NCBI GenBank assembly: GCA_963844405.1
Contig: CAWJNZ010000004.1
Span: 806,001 to 870,000, forward strand
Length of the DNA: 64,000 nt
Source of the DNA: DASSUW01 sp963844405
Lineage (GTDB): Bacteria > Actinomycetota > Thermoleophilia > Solirubrobacterales > Solirubrobacteraceae
Reading direction: 5' to 3'
A program made the position numbers and the translations under genes. Below the pieces are notes generated by a model that was not told the origin of the DNA, did no database searches, and worked only from the letters and a program-made list of their open reading frames with translations. Shown piece by piece: positions 57,193 through 64,000 of the stretch (position 1 is the stretch's first letter; the number at the start of each line of letters is the position of its first letter).

Positions 57193-58524
57193 ATGTCGCT
57201 GACGAACAACAATCGCGAGACCACGGGCACCCGCCCGATGGCTCTGCGCGATCTGCGGTTCGCCGGCACCGTGGCAGCCGGACTGGTCGCTGGGGTGCTC
57301 GGCGTCGGGGCGCTCAGCGCTCCGCTCCTCGGTTGGACCACATGGCCTGAGGCGCTCCAGCCGGGGCGCGAGCAGGTCGTCCAGATGAAGCCGGGCGAGA
57401 TCCCGCCGATCGCGGACGGCCGCTCGTCCCGCTCCGCCGCGAGCGAGGACACCGCGATCACCATCCCGGGCCCCGGGGGCTCCACGCTGACGCTCACCAC
57501 CGAGGGCACCGGCGACGCCGTGCCCGCGGGCAGTGGCTCCGGTGCTTCCGGCTCCGGCTCCGGCTCTGGCGCCGTGCGCGTCGGCGCCGGCGGCGAGCGC
57601 GACGGAGCAGGCAAGGGCTTCGGCGGCTCCGGCTTCTCCAACCCGAACTTGAACGACGCCGACGGCGACGGTATGCCCGACGTCTGGGAGTCGCGCATGG
57701 GCCTCGACCCGCTGCGGGACGACTCGCTGACCGACGCCGACGGCGACGGCATCCCGAACGGCTTCGAGTACCTCACGCGTACGTCCGCGTCGAACGTCGA
57801 CTCCAACGGCGACGGCGTGTCAGACGGCGACGACGACTCCGACCTGGACGGCGTGCGCAACGCGGTCGAGGTGGACCTCGGCACGCAGCCGTGGACGCCG
57901 GACTCGAACAACGACGGCGTCGCCGACGGCGCCGACGACGCGGACGGCGACGGCACCCCGAACGCCGAGGAGGAGCAGGTCGGCACCGATCCCGGTGTCG
58001 CCGAGCCCGCTCCCGAGCAGCCGGTCGCTCCGCAGCCGACGGACACCCCGCCCTCCGACACCCCGCCCGTGACCGACGCCCCCGTCGCGACCGAGCCGGA
58101 CGCGGTCGAGGTCGAGGAGCCCACCGACGACGACCAGGGCCCGACCCCGGCGCCCGAGCCCGCGGCGCCGGTCGAGGAGCCGGCCCCGCCGGTCGAGGAG
58201 CCCGCCGACGCCGCCGCCCCGGCCGAGGAGCCCAAGGCTCCGGTCGAGGAGCCGGCGCCGCCGGCGCCCGAGCCCGCGCCGAAGGCCGAGCCCGCGCCGA
58301 AGGCCGAGGCCGCTCCGGCGCCCGCCGCCGAGGCTCCGGCCCAGCCGGCGCCGGCCCCGGCCGCCGCTCCGGCCCCCGCCCCGGCCCCGCCCGCTCCGGC
58401 CCCCGCCCCGGCCGCCGCTCCGGCGCCGCCCGCGGCTCCGCCCGCCCCGGCGGCCGCCCCTCCGGCTCCGCCCGCGGCTCCGGCCGCGGCGCCCGCCCCC
58501 GAGGCGGCCCCGCCCGCCGCCTAG
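57193..58524 (+). CDS. Surface protein with thrombospondin type 3-like calcium repeats and Pro/Ala tail
   Basis: A 443-residue protein with one N-terminal membrane helix (about 22-48), a Gly/Ser linker (GSGSGASGSGSGSG), and calcium-binding loops with the DxDxDGxxD pattern at about 155-270: DADGDGMPDVWES, DADGDGIPNGFEY, DSNGDGVSDGDDDSDLDG and DADGDGTPNAEE. The last 170 residues are a proline/alanine-rich tail with repeats of VEEPAP and PAPAA. This plan suggests a membrane-anchored envelope protein whose tail crosses the wall. ATG 57193 has a ribosome-binding site. It is monocistronic, with a terminator after it. Confidence 0.75.
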   Translation: MSLTNNNRETTGTRPMALRDLRFAGTVAAGLVAGVLGVGALSAPLLGWTTWPEALQPGREQVVQMKPGEIPPIADGRSSRSAASEDTAITIPGPGGSTLTLTTEGTGDAVPAGSGSGASGSGSGSGAVRVGAGGERDGAGKGFGGSGFSNPNLNDADGDGMPDVWESRMGLDPLRDDSLTDADGDGIPNGFEYLTRTSASNVDSNGDGVSDGDDDSDLDGVRNAVEVDLGTQPWTPDSNNDGVADGADDADGDGTPNAEEEQVGTDPGVAEPAPEQPVAPQPTDTPPSDTPPVTDAPVATEPDAVEVEEPTDDDQGPTPAPEPAAPVEEPAPPVEEPADAAAPAEEPKAPVEEPAPPAPEPAPKAEPAPKAEAAPAPAAEAPAQPAPAPAAAPAPAPAPPAPAPAPAAAPAPPAAPPAPAAAPPAPPAAPAAAPAPEAAPPAA

Positions 58525-58546
58525 GCACCACACGATTTGGGTTCGC

Positions 58547-58569
58547 ACCGGCCGCCTCTGGCGGCCGGT
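58547..58569. terminator. Perfect 10-pair hairpin between convergent genes
   Basis: ACCGGCCGCC (58547-58556) pairs perfectly with GGCGGCCGGT (58560-58569) around a TCT loop, between the calcium-repeat gene and fmt. A short CTGCGTT follows on the plus strand. It should end transcription from both sides. Confidence 0.75.
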
Positions 58570-58574
58570 CTGCG

Positions 58575-59492
58575 TTAAGGCGCCGCGATCTCGAAATCGG
58601 TCAGCCGCTCGTCCCGGCGACCGCGCAGCCAGTCGGCGGCGGCCATCGGGCGGCTGCCCGGCGGGCGGATCTCGGTCAGCTCCAGCGCGCCGCCGTCGGC
58701 GCCCATCAGCAGCCGGTGGCCGTCGGCCCGCACGCGGCCGGGCTCAGGGCCGTCGCCCGCCACTTGCGCGGCGATCACGCCGAGGAAGTCGCCGTCCGGG
58801 AGGGCGATGCGGGCGCCGATGTGGGGGCGCAGCGCGCGCACGGTGCGCTCGAGCTCCTCGGGCGTGCGCACGGGGTCGAGCGCGCGGTCGGCGGCCTCGA
58901 TCTTGTGCGCGTACGTGACCCGCGACTCGTCCTGCTCGACGAACGAGAGCCGCTCGTCGAGCGCGCGCACCAGCAGCTCGCCGCCGAGCCGCTCGAGCCG
59001 CGCCGCGAGCGTCCCGTAGTCGTCGTCAGGGCCGATCGGCTCGGCCTCCTGGGCGCAGACCGCGCCGGCGTCGAGCGCCTCGGTGACGCGCATGATCGAG
59101 ACGCCGGTCTGCTCGTCGCCGGCCATGATCGCCCGCTCGACCGGCGCGGCGCCGCGCCAGCGCGGCAGCAGCGACGGGTGCACGTTGATCATCTCGTAGG
59201 CCGACAGCAGCGGCTCCTTGATCAGCACGCCGAACGCGCAGACGGCCACCACCTCGGGCTCGGCCGCGGCGATCCGGTCGAGTACCTCGGGGTCGTGCAG
59301 CCGCTCGGGCTGGATGACCTCCAGCCCGAGCTCCCGCGCCCGCTCCGCCACCGGCGGCGGCGAGACGCGGCGGCCGCGACCCTTCGGGCGGTCGGGCCGC
59401 GTGACCACGAGCGCCGGGCGGTGCGGGCTGCCGGCGAGCCGCTCGAGCACCACGGCGGCGAACTCCGAGGTGCCGAGGTAGGCGGTCCGCAC
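58575..59492 (-). CDS. fmt: Methionyl-tRNA formyltransferase
   Basis: A 305-residue enzyme that formylates initiator Met-tRNA. It has YLGTSEFAAVVLERLA, RPDRPKGRGRRVSPPPV, the catalytic motif NVHPSLLPRWRGAAPVERAI near residues 108-127 and the tetrahydrofolate-site loop. The C-terminal OB-fold domain follows. GTG 59492 is one base after the def stop, so def and fmt are co-transcribed, as in most bacteria. Confidence 0.95.
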   Translation of the reverse strand: MRTAYLGTSEFAAVVLERLAGSPHRPALVVTRPDRPKGRGRRVSPPPVAERARELGLEVIQPERLHDPEVLDRIAAAEPEVVAVCAFGVLIKEPLLSAYEMINVHPSLLPRWRGAAPVERAIMAGDEQTGVSIMRVTEALDAGAVCAQEAEPIGPDDDYGTLAARLERLGGELLVRALDERLSFVEQDESRVTYAHKIEAADRALDPVRTPEELERTVRALRPHIGARIALPDGDFLGVIAAQVAGDGPEPGRVRADGHRLLMGADGGALELTEIRPPGSRPMAAADWLRGRRDERLTDFEIAAP

Positions 59493-59493
59493 C

Positions 59494-60108
59494 CTAGGCG
59501 CTGACGGCTGGCTCGGGCGGTGGATGGCCCGCCATCGCCTCGCGCATGGCCCGCATGGCCTGCTTGCGCTGGTCGCGGCTCGTGCGGTCGAGGATCAGCA
59601 CGCCGTCGAGGTGGTCGACCTCGTGCTGGATCACGCGCGCCTCCAGCCCGGAGGCCTCGAGCTCGAGCGGCGCGCCGGTCGCGTCCAGCGCGCGCACGCG
59701 CACCTGGACCGGCCGCTCGACGTCGACGCCGACGCCGGGCAGCGAGAGGCACCCCTCCTCCATCGTCTCGAGCTCCTCGCCGAACCACTCGATCTCGGGG
59801 TTCACCAGCACCCCCAGCGGCGCGTCCGGCTCGACGCGGTAGACGAGCACGCGGTGCATGACGCCGAGCTGGGGGGCGGCGAGCCCGATCCCGAGCGCGT
59901 CGACCATCAGCTCGCCCATGCGGCGGACCTCGTCGGCGAGCGCGGCGTCGAACACGTCGACCGGGCGCGCGCGGGTGCGCAGCGCGGGGTCGCCGTACTT
60001 GCGGACATGGCGCAGCGCCGCCTCTCGCTTGGCGCGGGTCTCGGGATCGAGCCGGTCCTGGGTCGTCTCGGCCGCTTCCGGGGCGGCCGTCTGCTGCTCG
60101 CTCGCCAT
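59494..60108 (-). CDS. def: Peptide deformylase
   Basis: A 204-residue metalloenzyme that removes the formyl group from new proteins. It carries the three family motifs GIGLAAPQLGV, EEGCLSLPG (metal-binding cysteine) and HEVDHLDG (HExxH metal site). The first 40 residues (MASEQQTAAPEAAETTQDRL) are a low-complexity extension not needed in relatives; ATG 60108 is the only likely start. It lies between priA and fmt. Confidence 0.95.
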   Translation of the reverse strand: MASEQQTAAPEAAETTQDRLDPETRAKREAALRHVRKYGDPALRTRARPVDVFDAALADEVRRMGELMVDALGIGLAAPQLGVMHRVLVYRVEPDAPLGVLVNPEIEWFGEELETMEEGCLSLPGVGVDVERPVQVRVRALDATGAPLELEASGLEARVIQHEVDHLDGVLILDRTSRDQRKQAMRAMREAMAGHPPPEPAVSA

Positions 60109-60154
60109 GAGCCCCGCCAGTCTAGCTGCGGTCAACAGACGCCATCGACGAGGT

Positions 60155-62218
60155 TCACTGCGGGTCGACGTCCACCGAGAAGGCGACCTCGCGCAGCGCG
60201 CGGTCGCGGGCGGCAGCCTCGACGGCGGCGGCGACCGCCCGCACCGCTCCCTCGCGCTCGCCGGTCTTGACCACCACCTGGCGCCGCTCGCGGCCGCGCA
60301 GGCGGAACAGCGGTGCCGGCCCGAGGATCTCCGTGCGCTCGGAGACGCCGGCGGCGATCGCCTCGGCGAGCCGGGCGGCGGCGGCGCGCACCGGCTCGGG
60401 CGACGCGGCGGAGACCACCACCCGCACGAGGTCGGCGAACGGCGGGTAGCGCAGCGCGCGCCGGCGCTCGAGCTCGCCGGCCAGGAAGCCCTCGCTGTCG
60501 TGGCGCGAGGCGGCCTCGATCGAGGGGGCCTCGGGCCACGTCGTCTGCACCAGCACGCGGCCGCCCTCCGGCCCGCGGCCGGCGCGGCCGGCAAGCTGGG
60601 CGATCAGCGCGAAGGTGCGCTCCTCGGCGCGGAAGTCCGGGAAGCGCAGCGTGCTGTCGGCGTCCAGCACCACGCCGAGCGTCACGTCCGGGAAGTCATG
60701 GCCCTTGGCCACCATCTGGGTGCCGAGCAGGAGGCCGGCCGGCGCGGCGTGGAAGCGGCTCAGCAGCTCGGGCACGGCGTCCTTGCCGCCGGCGGTGTCG
60801 GCGTCGAGCCGGAAGACCGGCACGTCGAGCGCCTCCCGCAGCTCGGCCTCGATCCGCTCGGTCCCGGCGCCGTACCGGGCGACCGCCAGCGAGCCGCAGG
60901 CGTCGCAGCGGCTGGGCACCGGCTCGCGGTGGCCGCAGTGGTGGCAGGCGATGACGCCCTCGCCGCGGTGCAGCACGAGCGCCACCTCGCACTGCGCGCA
61001 CTCCCAGACCTTGCCGCACGAGCGGCACGTGAGGAAGTTCGACCAGCCGCGCCGGTTGAGCAGGACGATCGACTTGCGGGCGGCGGCCAGCGCGCGCCGC
61101 GTCAGCGGGTGCAGCGGGTGCTGAGCGCCGCGCATGTCGAGCACGCGGACCGGCGGGAGCGAGCGCGAGTCGACGCGGCTCGGCAGCTTCACGTGTGGGA
61201 GGGCGTGCCAGGTCTCGGGCCGCGGCGTGGCCGAGCCGGCGACCAGCGTGGCGCCGGCGCGGCGCGCTCGCTCGGCGGCGACCAGGCGGGCGTCGTACCG
61301 CGGGTCGCCCTCGTGCTTGTACGACGCGTCGTGCTCCTCGTCGATCACCACGAGGCCGAGGTCGGCCACCGGGGCGAAGACCGCCGACCGCGGGCCGACG
61401 GCGATCCGCGCCTCGCCCGACCGCAGCCGCCGCCACTCGTCGTAGCGCTCCCCCTCCCCCAGCGCCGAGTGCAGCAGCGCCACGGTGTCGCCGAAGCGGG
61501 CCTGGAAGCGCGCCAGCGTCTGCGGCGTGAGGGCGATCTCCGGGACCAGGACGATCACGCCGCGGCCGCGCTGCAGGGCCTCGGCGGCCGCCCGCAGGTA
61601 CACCTCGGTCTTGCCCGAGCCGGTCACGCCGTGGAGAAGGTGCGAGCCACCTTCGCGCAGGCGCTCGAGCGCCGCCTCCTGCTCGGGCGTGAGCGCGACC
61701 GTCCGGTCGGCCGCCGCGTTCGTGCGCGGCACGCGCCGCCGCGCCCGCGGCGCGATCGCGACCAGCCGGCGCGCCTCCAGCCGCCGCAGAGCCCCCAGGT
61801 CGCTGCCGGCGGGGCCCGGCAGCCGCCCGAGCAGCTCGCGCTGGTTGGCGGTCAGCCGCTGCCCGTCGAGCTCGGCGGCGGTGCGCTCGGCCCACAGCTG
61901 CGTCCGCTCGCGGCCGCGCGGGGGCAGGACGAGCGACAGCGCGCGCGCCGGCGTCGAGCAGTACTCGCGAGCCATCCACAGCGCCAGCTCCACCAGGTCC
62001 TCAGGGATCGACTCGCCGCGCACGGCGGTCGGCGTGACGAGCTTCTCGTCCGGCACCTCACTCGTGTCGGCGAGATCGACGACCACGCCGTCGAGCGCCT
62101 GGCGGCCGAACGGCACGCGCACGATCGAGCCGACGTCCAGCGGCTCGGCGGGCAGCCGGTAGTCGAACGGTCCGGACAGGCGGCGGGTGGTGGTGAGCGG
62201 CTCGACGCGGGCGATCAC
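60155..62218 (-). CDS. priA: Primosomal protein N' (replication restart helicase)
   Basis: A 687-residue PriA, which reloads the replisome at broken forks. It has an N-terminal DNA-binding domain, helicase Walker A GVTGSGKTEVYLRAA near residue 222, motif II DEEHDASYKHE, and the zinc-binding cysteines in CRSCGKVWECAQC and CHHCGHREPVPSRCDACG. QLAGRAGRGPEGGRV is motif VI. The helicase motifs are intact, unlike in mycobacteria, where they are degraded. It starts with GTG at 62218, and def follows after 46 bases. Confidence 0.94.
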   Translation of the reverse strand: MIARVEPLTTTRRLSGPFDYRLPAEPLDVGSIVRVPFGRQALDGVVVDLADTSEVPDEKLVTPTAVRGESIPEDLVELALWMAREYCSTPARALSLVLPPRGRERTQLWAERTAAELDGQRLTANQRELLGRLPGPAGSDLGALRRLEARRLVAIAPRARRRVPRTNAAADRTVALTPEQEAALERLREGGSHLLHGVTGSGKTEVYLRAAAEALQRGRGVIVLVPEIALTPQTLARFQARFGDTVALLHSALGEGERYDEWRRLRSGEARIAVGPRSAVFAPVADLGLVVIDEEHDASYKHEGDPRYDARLVAAERARRAGATLVAGSATPRPETWHALPHVKLPSRVDSRSLPPVRVLDMRGAQHPLHPLTRRALAAARKSIVLLNRRGWSNFLTCRSCGKVWECAQCEVALVLHRGEGVIACHHCGHREPVPSRCDACGSLAVARYGAGTERIEAELREALDVPVFRLDADTAGGKDAVPELLSRFHAAPAGLLLGTQMVAKGHDFPDVTLGVVLDADSTLRFPDFRAEERTFALIAQLAGRAGRGPEGGRVLVQTTWPEAPSIEAASRHDSEGFLAGELERRRALRYPPFADLVRVVVSAASPEPVRAAAARLAEAIAAGVSERTEILGPAPLFRLRGRERRQVVVKTGEREGAVRAVAAAVEAAARDRALREVAFSVDVDPQ

Positions 62219-62280
62219 GGGCGGCGTTGACGATAGGCGCCGGCCCGGCAGCGCTCACCCCTGCGGGGCCCCACCCCGAC

Positions 62281-62340
62281 TCGTCCGGCAGCCCAGCCCT
62301 ACTCGTCCGGCAGCCCAGCCCTACTCGTCCGGCAGCCCTA
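62281..62340 (-). repeat. 22-base tandem repeat at the marR 3' end
   Basis: TCGTCCGGCAGCCCAGCCCTAC occurs at 62281-62302 and 62303-62324, followed by a third partial copy to about 62339. The marR stop codon lies in the second copy. On the minus strand the repeat re-creates the last codons (GLPDE and TAG) after the real stop. Confidence 0.8.
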
Positions 62341-62812
62341 GCTGGAGCTTTCGCAGCAGGTCGGCGAGCCGCCGCTGCTCGGCCTCGCTCAGACCGCCCA
62401 GGATCCGCCGCTCGTTGTCGAGGTGCGCGGGCGTCAACGCGTCGATCAGCCGCCGGCCCGTGGGCGTGAGGCTGATCAATGTCCCGCGCCGGTCGGCCGG
62501 ATCGGGCCCGCGGGCGATCAGCCCCGCCTGCTCGAGCTTGTCGAGCCGCTTGGTCGTGCCGCTCGACGTGAGCATCGAGGCGTTGGTGAGGTCGGTCGGA
62601 CGCAGCGTCCCGCCCGAGCGGCGCAGCGTGGCCAGCACGTCGTGCCAGCCCGGCTCGAGCCCGTGGTCGCGGTAGACCGGCTCCAGCCGCGCCTCGACCT
62701 CACGCGCGAGCCGCGAGAGGCGGCCGACGATCCCGATCGGCGACGAGTCGAGCTCGGGCCGCTCGCGCTGCCACTGCTCGATGATCAGGTCGACGCCGTC
62801 GCGCTCGCCCAC
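62321..62812 (-). CDS. MarR-family transcriptional regulator
   Basis: A 163-residue winged-helix regulator of MarR type. The DNA-binding core has LEPGWHDVLATLRRSGGTLR, LTNASMLTSSGTTKRLDKLE and the wing DPADRRGTLISLTPTGRRLI. It likely responds to a small phenolic or similar ligand, which cannot be identified. The GTG at 62812 lies 7 bases after a TAGGCT -10 element, and a palindrome upstream suggests autoregulation. Its last codons are repeated beyond the stop by a 22-base tandem repeat. Confidence 0.9.
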   Translation of the reverse strand: MGERDGVDLIIEQWQRERPELDSSPIGIVGRLSRLAREVEARLEPVYRDHGLEPGWHDVLATLRRSGGTLRPTDLTNASMLTSSGTTKRLDKLEQAGLIARGPDPADRRGTLISLTPTGRRLIDALTPAHLDNERRILGGLSEAEQRRLADLLRKLQLGLPDE

Positions 62813-62819
62813 GCGCAGT

Positions 62820-62825
62820 AGCCTA
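62820..62825 (-). promoter_or_regulatory. Leaderless -10 element of marR
   Basis: On the minus strand TAGGCT lies 7 bases before the GTG at 62812, fitting a leaderless transcript. The palindrome at 62842-62853 is centred about 25 bases further upstream. Confidence 0.45.
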
Positions 62826-62841
62826 CCTTCCCAAGAACTTG

Positions 62842-62853
62842 CTTCCTAGGAAG
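62842..62853. promoter_or_regulatory. Candidate MarR operator
   Basis: CTTCCTAGGAAG is a perfect 12-base palindrome within an AT-richer stretch (TTGCTTCCTAGGAAGATA) just upstream of the marR promoter. MarR dimers bind such sites, so autoregulation is likely. Confidence 0.45.
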
Positions 62854-62890
62854 ATATGTACTAGGATGCAATCCATGCTCAACTCTCTCT

Positions 62891-63682
62891 TCAGCCGCCG
62901 CCCCCGTACCGTGCGCCCGCAGCCGCGGATCCGCTGGTACTGAGCTCGACCGGCTCGCCGATCGGCAGCCACCGCACCGGGACGTCGGGCGCCGCCGCGA
63001 GCTCCCGCTCGATCGCCGCCCGGCCCTCGCGGAAGTGCGACCACCCCTCGTAGTGGATCGGGATGACGGTGCGGGGCCGGAGCAGCCGGCACAGCTCGAT
63101 CGCCTCGCGCGCGGTCAGCGTGTACCGCAGCGGTCCCGTGACGTGGAAGCGCACGCCGCCGAGGTGCACGATCGCCGTGTCGACCTGGAGCCGCTGCGCG
63201 ACCGAGCGCACGCCGTCGTAGAGGACGGTGTCGCCCGAGATCCAGACCGTCCGCCCGTCGTAGCGCAGCGCGAAGCCGATCACCTCGCCGAACACGGGCT
63301 TCAGCAGCGGCGGGCCGTGGCGGCACGGCGTGGCGACGATCTCGAGCGACCCCAGCCGCGTCGTCTCCCACGGCGCCAGGCCGCGCGCGCCGCCGCCGAG
63401 CCGCTTGGCGCCGGGCACCGTCGTGACGACCACGCCCGCCGAGGGCAGCAGCGCCCGACCGGCGCGATCGAGGTTGTCGGCGTGGTGGTCGTGGCTGAGC
63501 AGCACGGCGTCGATCTCGCCGAGGTCGGCCGCCGGCAGCGCGGGACCCGCGACCTTGCGCGAGAACGACCCCCAGCCGAACGAGTACGTCCGGCCGGGGG
63601 CGTCGAAGGTCGGGTCCGTCAGCAGCCGCAGGCCGCCGATCTCGATCAGCGCCGTCGGCCCGCCGACGTGCGTGATCCTCAC
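62891..63682 (-). CDS. UlaG-like metallo-beta-lactamase-fold hydrolase
   Basis: A 263-residue protein with the metal-binding motif LLSHDHHADNLD near residues 61-72, ISGDTVLYDGV near 147 and IPIHYEGWSHF near 207. These fit the metallo-beta-lactamase fold, UlaG/YtnP-like group, which includes N-acyl-phosphatidylethanolamine phospholipase-D-like and lactonase-like enzymes. The substrate is unknown. It overlaps the upstream hydrolase by GTGA and lies just before marR, so the regulator may control these two genes. Confidence 0.8.
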   Translation of the reverse strand: MRITHVGGPTALIEIGGLRLLTDPTFDAPGRTYSFGWGSFSRKVAGPALPAADLGEIDAVLLSHDHHADNLDRAGRALLPSAGVVVTTVPGAKRLGGGARGLAPWETTRLGSLEIVATPCRHGPPLLKPVFGEVIGFALRYDGRTVWISGDTVLYDGVRSVAQRLQVDTAIVHLGGVRFHVTGPLRYTLTAREAIELCRLLRPRTVIPIHYEGWSHFREGRAAIERELAAAPDVPVRWLPIGEPVELSTSGSAAAGARYGGGG

Positions 63683-64000
63683 ACGCGCTGCCCGGCGTGC
63701 CGCACGGCCCAGTCGAGCGCGTGGTCGGCGACCTTCTCCCAGCCCGGCCAGGCGGGCAGCAGGTGCGGGCCGTCGAACTCGACGACCTCGGTGACCACCT
63801 CGTCGTTCCAGTGCTTGGCGTTGGAGCGCTGGATCGAGGGCGGCATCAGGTTGTCGGTGCTGCCGGCGACGAAGAGCAGCGGGGCGCGCTCGGTGTTGCC
63901 GTAGTCGACCCAGTTGTCGTCCTTGCCCGGGTGGATGTTGGCCAGCGCGCTGCCCCAGAAGATCTCGCCGGAGGCGGGGATGTGGTACCGCTCGTACAGC
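63679..64000 (-). CDS. Alpha/beta hydrolase, C-terminal part
   Basis: The last 106 residues of a gene that continues past the right edge on the minus strand. They include LLFVAGSTDNLMPPSIQRSN, with the acidic residue of the catalytic triad, and FDGPHLLPAWPGWEKVADHA, with the catalytic histidine, as in alpha/beta-hydrolase-fold enzymes. The nucleophile lies outside the window. It is coupled to the UlaG-like gene by GTGA. The substrate is unknown. Confidence 0.75.
   Translation of the reverse strand, partial: LYERYHIPASGEIFWGSALANIHPGKDDNWVDYGNTERAPLLFVAGSTDNLMPPSIQRSNAKHWNDEVVTEVVEFDGPHLLPAWPGWEKVADHALDWAVRHAGQRV

Noticed and set aside
62281..62340. CRISPR array
   Set aside because: The 22-base units are directly adjacent with no spacers and overlap a marR coding end.

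Overview
The window looks like the chromosome of a very GC-rich actinobacterium, most plausibly of the Thermoleophilia/Solirubrobacterales. This rests on base composition, dense GTGA/ATGA gene overlaps, many GTG starts, leaderless TANNNT promoters, a DivIVA/SepIVA-like gene beside coaD-rsmD, and an intact PriA. The lineage is an inference; there is no rRNA gene to test it. No tRNA, rRNA, CRISPR array, transposase or phage gene was found. Intergenic gaps are short (none above about 225 bases).

Layout. 0-7 kb: an iron-type ABC transporter edge with a divergent promoter, a secreted sugar-dehydrogenase-like protein, and a minus-strand run (unknown protein, acyl-CoA ligase, DUF177/YceD, membrane protein). 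7-27 kb: mostly housekeeping genes: acylphosphatase, a coiled-coil protein with a PD-(D/E)XK-like motif, a large M36 metallopeptidase, the SepIVA-like/coaD/rsmD group, recG, the DAK/FakA protein, rpmB, a PknB-type kinase with an outside TPR domain, a LysR regulator with an EamA transporter, and the complete riboflavin operon ribD-ribE-ribBA-ribH. 27-44 kb: an envelope/glycan region with four GT-C-type membrane proteins, two GT2 enzymes (one fused to DUF2304), a methyltransferase, a flippase, a glycosidase-like protein, UDP-sulfoquinovose synthase, two RTX-like secreted proteins and a large secreted protein. 44-48.5 kb: the sulfate assimilation operon cysH-tauE-cysD-cysN-cysC. 48.5-54.6 kb: a MacB/FtsX-type ABC exporter and a three-gene two-component operon. 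54.7-64 kb: rpe, a zinc-ribbon protein, rsmB, a calcium-repeat surface protein, fmt, def, priA, a MarR regulator, a UlaG-like hydrolase and the end of an alpha/beta hydrolase.

How parts may work together. APS reductase can supply the sulfite that UDP-sulfoquinovose synthase needs, so the sulfur operon lies next to a pathway that could put sulfoquinovose on a lipid or surface glycan; the adjacent GT-C proteins, GT2 enzymes and flippase would assemble it. This is inference from gene content.

Most unusual observation: three copies of a 143-191 base dispersed element (7194-7384, 17446-17596, 44120-44262) with nearly identical ends (GGGACGAACTTCGGGCTTGT at the left, CCCTACCCAGCCG at the right) that can pair with each other. 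They enclose a central arm of unrelated sequence in each copy that still folds into a long hairpin. All sit at gene ends, and one supplies the stop codons of two converging genes. I do not recognise the family; it may be an unreported structured RNA or small non-autonomous mobile element.

Data quality: six single-base reading-frame breaks lie between 29 and 51 kb in four otherwise well-conserved genes (GT-C protein, sqdB, cysN, ABC permease), several at short homopolymers. Assembly indels are the simplest explanation, so these genes are described as interrupted but probably real.
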